Positions 1 to 5,027 of a stretch of DNA of 5,027 nt are shown here, piece after piece (within the stretch, counting starts at the first letter, position 1; each line of letters starts with the position of its first letter). The stretch is from Methanocorpusculum sp. GTDB lineage: Archaea > Halobacteriota > Methanomicrobia > Methanomicrobiales > Methanocorpusculaceae. The notes beneath the pieces are model-generated. The model was not told where the DNA came from. It did not search any database and saw only the letters and a program-made list of their open reading frames with translations. Location: NCBI GenBank assembly GCA_017622255.1, contig JAGARL010000271.1:1-5027 (forward strand), in the 5' to 3' direction. The position numbers and the translations under genes are program-made.

Positions 1-912
1 GGTCTTCGCCGCCGAGCCGTCCCGAAGACGCGAGTCGGTGATAATAACCGTCTCAGCCGCCCCGAAGTCCACCGCATCGCGCACCTCGGAAGAACCATAT
101 GCGACAGCACCGTTTTTGCTGATGCGCAGGAAGAGTTCATCCATGACCTCGACTTCACGGGCAAGCTGGATATCCTCTGCCACGCGAGAGAGCACACCGT
201 CGCCGATTGCCTCCTGCACCGCGCCGTAGCCGGACCGGCGGGTATCGCAGGAAAGCATTCTGCCGCCTAACTCCGGGGCTTTGGATTTTGTGTAGCTGAT
301 GAAATCATCCTTCACAAATCCGGGGCCGGCAACAACCACTGGTCCTGTTACCGGACCGAGCTTTTCGACGGCCGCAGCAAACAGCGCCTGCCGTGAGTCA
401 AGCCCTGCCGTTTTCCCGCTGCCGATAGTAAGCGTTACAATCCGCTCCGGGCCGTACTGCCGGATGCGGTAGAGCTCAATCTCCCCATCCTCGACCGCCG
501 CGATGTGGATTACGCCGTGCACTGTCTGGGACACTGCACGCTCCAGGCGGTCCAAGTCCACCTGCCGCCAGCGGCGGACCACGCTGATTTCGTAGCCGGT
601 CTCGATGTTTAGGGTGTGGTGTTGACCAATATCCGGCCCGAAGGTGATTGTGCCAAACACTCTGAGCCGGTTTGCATCCGGCGAGAACTCCACCTTCTCT
701 GCTTTGACGCCCATTCTGACCGGCCGCTTCTCGAGCTTTTCCGCACGAATTTTATCGTTCGGACCGTCAACGGTTCGAAGTGTCACTGCATAGACTGTGT
801 CACCCTCGCCGATCAGATGCGAGAGATGCCAGAGGTCGTCTAAGGAGTCCGGGAGCAGTTTGTACTCGCCGAAACCGTCCCGCTTCAGCGGTTCTTCTAA
901 GGTTGCCCTCAT
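1..912 (-). CDS. pelA: Pelota, archaeal ribosome-rescue factor (3' end beyond window)
   Basis: Pelota (Dom34 family, an eRF1 paralogue) enters the empty A site of stalled ribosomes with aEF1A and, with ABCE1, splits them. The frame is open for 304 codons from the ATG at 912 to base 1 with no stop; archaeal Pelota is usually about 340-355 residues, so roughly the last 40-50 are outside the window. Seen: an N-terminal Sm-like domain (about 1-130) with the family stretch DSLDDLWHLSHLI at 22-34 followed by GEGD; a central domain with PGFVKDDF at 197-204; and the start of the C-terminal domain with VAYGSSEVRDAVDFGAAETV at 270-289, then ITDSRLR, close to the usual VAYG-EV--A-+-GA-E motif. No GGQ motif is present, as expected for Pelota and unlike aRF1. 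The start codon overlaps the rqcH stop in ATGA, and a GGAGG lies 12 bases upstream inside rqcH, so expression is probably coupled to rqcH. Family identification is secure. Confidence 0.95.
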   Translation of the reverse strand, partial: MRATLEEPLKRDGFGEYKLLPDSLDDLWHLSHLIGEGDTVYAVTLRTVDGPNDKIRAEKLEKRPVRMGVKAEKVEFSPDANRLRVFGTITFGPDIGQHHTLNIETGYEISVVRRWRQVDLDRLERAVSQTVHGVIHIAAVEDGEIELYRIRQYGPERIVTLTIGSGKTAGLDSRQALFAAAVEKLGPVTGPVVVAGPGFVKDDFISYTKSKAPELGGRMLSCDTRRSGYGAVQEAIGDGVLSRVAEDIQLAREVEVMDELFLRISKNGAVAYGSSEVRDAVDFGAAETVIITDSRLRDGSAAKT

Positions 913-2804
913 ACGATGTCCGAGCCTCCGGGCGGGACAAACGCGGCAACCGCTTCGGTATTCAGCACGGCCTTGAGTGCTTTCTGTTCGCTTTCGGGGA
1001 TTGCCTCTTTGAGCTTTCGCAGAACTTTCTTTGCGATATCGTTTCCTTCAAACGTTCCGGGGCGAAGCCGCACCGAGACCTTCGTCTTCGGCTCGACCGC
1101 TTCCGGTACGCCGCCAATTACTGCCAAGACCGGCTCGGTCATGATTCCGATAGCAACCTCGAGCGGGACATCCTTGTGGATTTTGCGCTCGCCGCGGATG
1201 ATAAACGAACCGTGCGCCACATACTCTCCGGACTCCGGCGTCTTGCTGACCTGCGAGGGAGCGGCCTCTATCACATCACCGGAAGCAGCCCCGCTGCTCC
1301 ACATACGCGAATAGGATGCGGCAAACTGCACTGCCTCGTCCATCTTTTCGGTCTGTCCTTTCACGATAATGACTGATGCACCAAACACGTCCGCGTGGAG
1401 GAAGGTGTCCTTTCCTTCCATATATTTCTTGACCAGCTCCTCGTTCTGGTCCGCATTTCTGCCGCCGATAACAACCGTGCCGTCAGTTGTCTCCATCCAG
1501 CGGAAGCGGTGATACCACTTTGCCTTCATCTTTCCGGCGGTCACGGTCTTTTTCTTCTCGGCATGCTTGATGCCTGCTTCCATCGCACGGTATGCACCGG
1601 CCTTCTTTGCCCGGAACTTCTTTGCCGTCTGGCTGTACCGTCCGGCATTTGCCTCCAGGCTCTCGTGGACGAAGATGGTTACCTTGTGCTTCTCGCCAAG
1701 GTCCAGAACAACGGACGCCTTCTCCGGATTGATGGAAACAACCCGCTTTGCCGCCGGAAGGTCACTTCCTTTGAGAACTTTTCCGATGTCCTGCCAGGAC
1801 ATCTTCTTACTTGCCGCAGACAGCACATCAATGGTCTCCTGTACCTCTCCGTAATGTCCGTAAATAATCTCGGCAATCTCGTTTGCCTCGGCGATTTTCT
1901 TGTCAAAGGAGACAATGGCTGCTTCCTGCTGTTTCCTGATGCGTTCCTCGCGGGAAAGGCGCTTTTCCTTTTCCACTTCCTGCACCGGCTCCGGCTTTGG
2001 ATAGAAGGCATCAAGCGCCTGCGAGAAGGTGGAAAACTGTGCAGTCGGCTCGCGTCCAAGGGCCGGACGCGGGAACGCACCTTTCGCATCAATTACCGGC
2101 TTTGGCGATGCCAGACAGGAAATCCAGGCGCACATGGCATCATAGACCGGGCGAAGCTGAGCATCTTCTGCGTAGGCGGTCGGCATGGACTTGGAAACAC
2201 CTGCCTCGGCGCAAATCTCTTCGGCATTTAATCCGCCGAGCATAAAGGTTGTTGCAAGCGCGCGGACCACATCAGAATCCGCGGCGGAAATCTTCTCCTT
2301 GAACTCCTCGTAGGATAACTCCTCCGGGCTCTTTGCAAGGCCGTCATAGAGCGCTCCTGCCACAATCTCACGGTCGCGGAAGCGCTTCTGGGATAAGGCA
2401 TTGATGATTTTGAAATCCTTATCGGTAAAAATCAGATTTCCTTCATCGAACAGCTCGATAATCAGCTTGTATTCCTGCGGACCTTTTCCAATCGAGATGA
2501 TGATAACGCGTTCTATTCCCTTCTGTTCAATGGAAAGCACTTTTCCGCCTTCGATGTACTTTCGCAGATACATCGAGAATCCTGACGGATTCTTTGGTGC
2601 GGGGGGAAGCTCCGCTGTCAGGTGGGCGCGGACGCCTTTTTCCACAAAGAGGAGGTGACGCGCCTTTTCCTCTCCGTTTAACCGGAAGCCGAAGGACGCG
2701 GTATCGTATTGGTATATTTTTCCTATCCAGAGGGGAAGGAGGGCGGAAAGTTCTGCGACTTCCGCTCTGACATCCGTCCCGCTCATGCCCTGTAATGTCG
2801 CCAT
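909..2804 (-). CDS. rqcH: RqcH / NEMF-family ribosome quality control protein (NFACT, 'fibronectin-binding' family)
   Basis: Complete, 631 residues. RqcH homologues (Rqc2 in yeast, NEMF in human) bind the large subunit carrying a stuck peptidyl-tRNA and, in bacteria and eukaryotes, add C-terminal tails to the nascent chain. Domains seen: NFACT-N at about 1-150, with conserved D11, NPSGFSMYLRKYIEGG at 72-87 and the GIERV motif at 96-100; an HhH-like region at about 155-230; a charged coiled-coil at about 274-345; and NFACT-R (DUF814) at about 428-550, with KWYHRFRW at 429-436, GGRNADQNEELVKKYM at 447-462, LHADVFGAS at 469-477 and SGEYVAHGSFIIRG at 525-538. The end PPGGSDIV fits the archaeal family. 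The start at 2804 gives the normal N-terminus; M7 (2786) would be a shorter alternative that still keeps D11. Older databases call this family fibronectin-binding protein A; that name is misleading here. It is the first gene of a leftward pair with pelA, overlapping by 4 bases. Oddity: the usually Asp-Arg catalytic pair is Glu98-Arg99. Confidence 0.95.
   Translation of the reverse strand: MATLQGMSGTDVRAEVAELSALLPLWIGKIYQYDTASFGFRLNGEEKARHLLFVEKGVRAHLTAELPPAPKNPSGFSMYLRKYIEGGKVLSIEQKGIERVIIISIGKGPQEYKLIIELFDEGNLIFTDKDFKIINALSQKRFRDREIVAGALYDGLAKSPEELSYEEFKEKISAADSDVVRALATTFMLGGLNAEEICAEAGVSKSMPTAYAEDAQLRPVYDAMCAWISCLASPKPVIDAKGAFPRPALGREPTAQFSTFSQALDAFYPKPEPVQEVEKEKRLSREERIRKQQEAAIVSFDKKIAEANEIAEIIYGHYGEVQETIDVLSAASKKMSWQDIGKVLKGSDLPAAKRVVSINPEKASVVLDLGEKHKVTIFVHESLEANAGRYSQTAKKFRAKKAGAYRAMEAGIKHAEKKKTVTAGKMKAKWYHRFRWMETTDGTVVIGGRNADQNEELVKKYMEGKDTFLHADVFGASVIIVKGQTEKMDEAVQFAASYSRMWSSGAASGDVIEAAPSQVSKTPESGEYVAHGSFIIRGERKIHKDVPLEVAIGIMTEPVLAVIGGVPEAVEPKTKVSVRLRPGTFEGNDIAKKVLRKLKEAIPESEQKALKAVLNTEAVAAFVPPGGSDIV
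925..929 (-). promoter_or_regulatory. Possible Shine-Dalgarno sequence for pelA inside rqcH
   Basis: On the minus strand GGAGG lies 12 bases before the pelA ATG, within the codons for the terminal PPGGSDIV of rqcH. The spacing is longer than ideal, so with the ATGA stop-start overlap it may assist reinitiation rather than direct a separate initiation event. Confidence 0.5.
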
Positions 2805-2810
2805 ATAATC

Positions 2811-2819
2811 CTAATATAG
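2811..2819 (+). promoter_or_regulatory. Putative archaeal promoter (TATA-like) for the rightward operon
   Basis: CTAATATAG is TATA-like and sits about 55 bases before the ATG at 2870. Transcription would start near 2840 and give a leader of about 30 bases that includes the Shine-Dalgarno at 2857-2863. The other AT-rich block at 2834-2845 would place the start near 2864 and delete that site, so 2811-2819 is the better choice for this strand. The evidence is weak because the whole spacer is AT-rich. Confidence 0.4.
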
Positions 2820-2833
2820 ATAAGGTGCGGAAG

Positions 2834-2848
2834 CTAATATAATTAAAC
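2834..2848 (-). promoter_or_regulatory. Putative archaeal promoter (TATA-like) for rqcH-pelA
   Basis: The minus strand reads GTTTAATTATATTAG, an AT-rich TATA-box-like element centred about 37 bases before the rqcH ATG. With the usual archaeal distance of about 25 bases from TATA centre to start site, transcription would begin near 2816 and leave a leader of only about 12 bases. An AGGAT lies 3 bases from the ATG, too close for an ideal Shine-Dalgarno, so rqcH may be translated in a near-leaderless way. Placement is by motif and spacing only. Confidence 0.45.
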
Positions 2849-2856
2849 TATTATTC

Positions 2857-2863
2857 GGGAGGG
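2857..2863 (+). promoter_or_regulatory. Shine-Dalgarno sequence for the Fe-S/EMC6-like gene
   Basis: GGGAGGG ends 6 bases before the ATG at 2870 (the GGAGG core ends 7 bases before it). This is a strong match to the archaeal anti-Shine-Dalgarno and settles the start of the 217-residue protein. It therefore supports the iron-sulfur domain being part of the mature reading frame. Confidence 0.8.
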
Positions 2864-2869
2864 TACCGA

Positions 2870-3523
2870 ATGCAGGTAGCCTATATCAGAAAAGAAAAAT
2901 GTAATACAGCAATGTGCAACCGCTGCGTCAAGTTCTGCCCGGCGTCCAGAAAAGACATGCCGGTCATCTATATCGGCAGAAACAAGAAGGCAACGGTTGT
3001 CGAAGAGCTCTGCAACGGATGCGGAAAGTGTGTGAAAATCTGTCCGGAAAAAGCAATCGAGATGAAGTTCATCAAAGACAAGGCAGCACCGGCAGCAGAA
3101 GCAGAAGAGGTAAAGCAGGAAGCACCGTCCAAGCAGACTGCACCGTCGCAGGCAGCACCGGCACCGGCTCCGAAGCACAAGGAAACTCCGGAAGAAAAGA
3201 AGGCAAGAAAGAAGTCCGAGCACGTAAACCGTGTCATCAGAACCGCTATCGCCTGTGTTCTCGGTATGCTTGCCGGTCTTGCTTCCTTCTACCTTGCAGG
3301 TCCAATGGATACCGTAACAGGCGTTCAGCCGATGCCTGTCATTGGTCTTCTCGTCTTAGTTCTGGCAATCGTTATCCAGAAGACCATCTTCATGGTTATC
3401 AGAATTGATATCTCCAAGCTCGGCAAGAAGGACTGGTTCTATCAGGGATTCATGACCTTTGCAACCTGGTTCCTCTCCTGGACGATGATGCTGTCGACTT
3501 CCTTCCTTTCCAACGCCGCATGA
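2870..3523 (+). CDS. Fusion of an ABCE1-type 2x[4Fe-4S] domain with an EMC6-like membrane domain
   Basis: Complete, 217 residues, with a strong ribosome-binding site. Residues 1-65 form a two-cluster ferredoxin-like domain with cysteines at 11, 16, 19, 23 and 48, 51, 54, 58; both sets end in CP. It aligns end to end with the N-terminus of the next gene product, ABCE1 (24 identities in 65 by eye). Residues about 70-118 are an Ala/Pro/Lys/Glu-rich, presumably disordered, cytoplasmic linker. Residues about 119-217 hold three hydrophobic helices (about 121-143, 154-177, 189-209) with RID at 178-180 and KKDWFYQGFMTFATWFLSW at 186-204, which I recognise as the archaeal EMC6-like family, normally a stand-alone protein of about 100 residues. 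EMC6 is a three-helix subunit of the EMC insertase core with EMC3; a cytoplasmic N-terminus here would fit that topology. The stop overlaps the abcE1 start in ATGA. The role is inferred: it may link the membrane to ribosome recycling, but could instead be a redox or assembly factor. The Fe-S call is very secure; the EMC6 call is good but made without a search. Confidence 0.85.
   Translation: MQVAYIRKEKCNTAMCNRCVKFCPASRKDMPVIYIGRNKKATVVEELCNGCGKCVKICPEKAIEMKFIKDKAAPAAEAEEVKQEAPSKQTAPSQAAPAPAPKHKETPEEKKARKKSEHVNRVIRTAIACVLGMLAGLASFYLAGPMDTVTGVQPMPVIGLLVLVLAIVIQKTIFMVIRIDISKLGKKDWFYQGFMTFATWFLSWTMMLSTSFLSNAA
3080..3217 (+). repeat. Low-complexity Ala/Pro/Lys-rich linker coding segment
   Basis: This in-frame segment codes residues 71-116 of the fusion protein and uses repeated GCA, CCG and AAG/GAA codons, including several GCACCG units. 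It is compositionally simple but not an exact tandem repeat. It separates the soluble iron-sulfur domain from the first membrane helix and is probably a flexible tether. Confidence 0.6.
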
Positions 3524-5027
3524 GACTCGCTATCGTTCACAAAGACCGCTGTCACGCAAAGAAGTGTGCACACGAATGTATCATCTACTGTCCCCGCGTC
3601 AGAACCGGTGACGAAACCGTCACTATCGGAGAAGACAACCGTGCGGTCATCTCCGAGGAGCTTTGCGTTGGATGCGGTATCTGCATTAAGAAATGCCCGT
3701 TCGAAGCACTCGATATCATCCAGCTCCCGGAGGAGCTCGACACCCCGGTCAACCGCTACGGACCAAACGCCTTTGTCCTCTACGGCCTTCCGCAGCCGGT
3801 CGCCGGAAAGGTCACTGGTGTCCTTGGACCAAACGGTATTGGAAAGTCCACTGCCGTCAAGATTCTCTCTGGCCAGGTCAAACCGAACCTTGGTATCTTC
3901 GACCACGAGGTCGAGTGGGACGAGGTCTTAAAGTTCTACTCCGGAACAGAACTCTTCGACTACCTGCAGAAGGTTGCGGCAAAAACAATCAAAGCATCCA
4001 TCAAGCCGCAGTACATTGACTTTATCCCGAAGGTGTTCAAGGGAACGGTCGGCAACTTGCTCAAGTAGAATGACGAGCGCGGAAAGCTTGACTACTATAT
4101 CAAAGAGCTTGCCTTAACCACCATCCTGGAAAAGGACCTGGCAACCTTATCCGGTGGAGAACTGCAGAGAGTGGCACTCACTGTTGCCCTTTCCAAGAAG
4201 GCAAACTTCTACTTCCTCGATGAAGTCACCCCGTTCCTGGATATCTATCAGAGAATGGTTGCCGCAAAGCTGATTCGCGAAATTGCCGAGGAGAACCCGG
4301 TTATCTTAGTCGAACACGATATCGCAATCCTCGACATGGTCGCAGAGTCCGTCCACTTAGCATACGGTAAACCGGCGGCGTTTGGTATCATTACCCGCCC
4401 GAAGGGAGTCCGTGTTGGTGTGAACCAGTACCTTGCCGGATTCGTGGATGAGGAAAATGTGAGAATCCGTGACTATCCGGTGGTCTTCGAGACCCGAGGA
4501 CACGAGAGCGATGTGGACCGCCAGATTTTAATGAACATTCCGTCGATGACCAAGACCTTCCCGGGATTCAAACTGACCGTCGAGGGAGGCGAAGTCCGCC
4601 GCGGAGAGGTCCTTGGAATTGTCGGAGCAAACGGTATTGGAAAGTCCACGTTTGCAAAGCTCTTAGCCGGTGTGGAAAAGCCGGATGACGGAAAAGTCTT
4701 TGATACGGTTACCGTCTCCTACAAGCCGCAGTATGTAACCGCCGACCCGAACTCTTCTGATACGGTTGAGTACATCCTGCGTCAGGCAACCCGCAAGTTT
4801 GACTCCTCCTACTACCAGCATGAAATCATCGAGCCGCTGGGACTCGGCGCACTGCTCCAGTCCGAGGTCAGAACGCTTTCCGGCGGAGAACTACAGAGAG
4901 TCGCAATCGCCTTATGTCTCTCCCGCGATGCTGACTTATACATCCTTGATGAACCGTCCGCACACCTTGATGTCGAGCAGCGCTTAGTGACCACCAAGGT
5001 CATCAAGCGTGCGGCAGAGGACAAGGA
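3520..5027 (+). CDS. abcE1: ABCE1 (RLI1) ribosome-recycling ATPase, with in-frame TAG at codon 183; 3' end beyond window
   Basis: ABCE1 splits ribosomes into subunits after termination or rescue, acting with aRF1 or Pelota. The frame has 502 codons here; the family is about 590-600 residues, so about 90 are beyond the edge. Seen in order: Fe-S domain 1-66 (Cys 11, 16, 20, 24 and 49, 52, 55, 59); NBD1 with the Y-loop area YGPNAFVLYGLP at 80-91, Walker A GPNGIGKST at 103-111, Q-loop KPQY near 161, signature LSGGELQ at 210-216, Walker B FLDE ending D234-E235, and H-loop H266; hinge; NBD2 with Walker A GANGIGKST at 369-377, Q-loop KPQY, signature LSGGELQ at 453-459 and Walker B D477-E478. The TAG at 4066-4068 falls between the NBD1 Q-loop and signature, and the same frame resumes at once with NDERGKLDYYIKEL, normal family sequence. 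If TAG truly stops, the product is a 182-residue fragment without a complete ATPase. No good in-frame restart exists: GTG 4171 and ATG 4255 lie beyond the signature. Start: the ATG overlaps the upstream stop (ATGA) and has no clear Shine-Dalgarno, so coupling is likely. Confidence 0.93.
4066..4068 (+). other. In-frame amber (TAG) codon inside abcE1
   Basis: Codon 183 of abcE1 is TAG, flanked by AAG before and AAT GAC GAG after. Homologous proteins usually have a Lys or other polar residue here (sequence of the type ELLKK-DERGKL), so AAG, CAG or GAG would each be one base away. The reading frame is unchanged on both sides, so this is a substitution-like event, not an indel. Candidate explanations are a pyrrolysine or suppressed amber codon, a consensus error, or a true nonsense mutation. 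Both complete genes in the window (rqcH and the Fe-S/EMC6-like gene) end in TGA, which leaves a TAG-sense reading possible. Confidence 0.9.

Noticed and set aside
38..843. Small plus-strand frames opposite pelA (63 and 75 codons).
   Set aside because: The minus strand is continuously open with Pelota motifs across this stretch; the small frames show no domain or start signal.
780..2245. Several plus-strand open frames of 80-280 codons opposite rqcH.
   Set aside because: They lie antisense to a gene with full family motifs, give Arg/Ser/Leu/Cys-rich proteins without recognisable domains, and lack consistent ribosome-binding sites. They are shadows of the codon bias of rqcH.
909..2804. Reading rqcH as a surface fibronectin-binding adhesin.
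   Set aside because: This is the legacy family name. The protein has no signal peptide and carries NFACT-N, coiled-coil and NFACT-R domains of the ribosome quality control family.
2843..3906. Minus-strand and alternate-frame open frames across the Fe-S/EMC6-like and abcE1 genes.
   Set aside because: Each is fully covered by a gene with clear motifs on the plus strand. The Cys/Arg/Phe-rich products are the reverse reading of the low-complexity linker and Fe-S codons.
4070..4072. ATG overlapping the TAG region as a restart for the second half of ABCE1.
   Set aside because: It is out of frame with ABCE1, and the first in-frame starts (GTG 4171, ATG 4255) would omit the NBD1 signature motif, so a restart cannot rebuild the ATPase.
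4084..4110. Stem-loop 15 bases after the TAG (AAGCT-TGA pairing with TCA-AGCTT, 8-base loop, 3-base bulge), a possible pyrrolysine-insertion element.
   Set aside because: The stem is short and bulged and lies in codons for a conserved protein segment (KLDYYIKEL). Such elements are not generally needed for pyrrolysine decoding, so chance is the simplest explanation.

Overview
The window reads as chromosomal DNA from a methanogenic archaeon. It carries archaeal Pelota, archaeal-type RqcH (NEMF/Rqc2 family), an EMC6-like membrane protein and ABCE1, all with archaeal or eukaryotic-type architecture. The only intergenic gap is AT-rich with TATA-like elements. Protein flavour and moderate GC suggest Methanomicrobiales, perhaps Methanocorpusculum-like; this is an impression from memory, not a search result.

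Layout: two gene pairs point away from each other across a 65-base spacer (2805-2869). Leftwards (minus strand) run rqcH (2804 to 909) and pelA (912 to the left edge, C-terminus cut off), overlapping by 4 bases in an ATGA. Rightwards (plus strand) run a 217-residue protein (2870-3523) that fuses an ABCE1-type [4Fe-4S] domain to a three-helix EMC6-like membrane domain, then abcE1 (3520 to the right edge, C-terminus cut off), again overlapping by ATGA. There is no other gap and no RNA gene, mobile element or CRISPR array.

The theme is ribosome rescue and nascent-chain handling. Pelota and ABCE1 are known to split stalled ribosomes, and RqcH works on the large subunit that still carries the stuck nascent chain. 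EMC6 is part of a membrane-protein insertase. The membrane protein's iron-sulfur domain looks like a copy of the one in its neighbour ABCE1, which suggests (inference only) a membrane-bound partner of ribosome splitting or recycling.

Two things stand out. First, that fusion protein. Second, abcE1, normally essential, has an in-frame TAG at 4066-4068 between the Q-loop and signature motif of its first ATPase domain, while the reading frame and all later motifs are intact. This could be a pyrrolysine codon or tolerated amber, a sequence error, or a real nonsense mutation; the window alone cannot decide.
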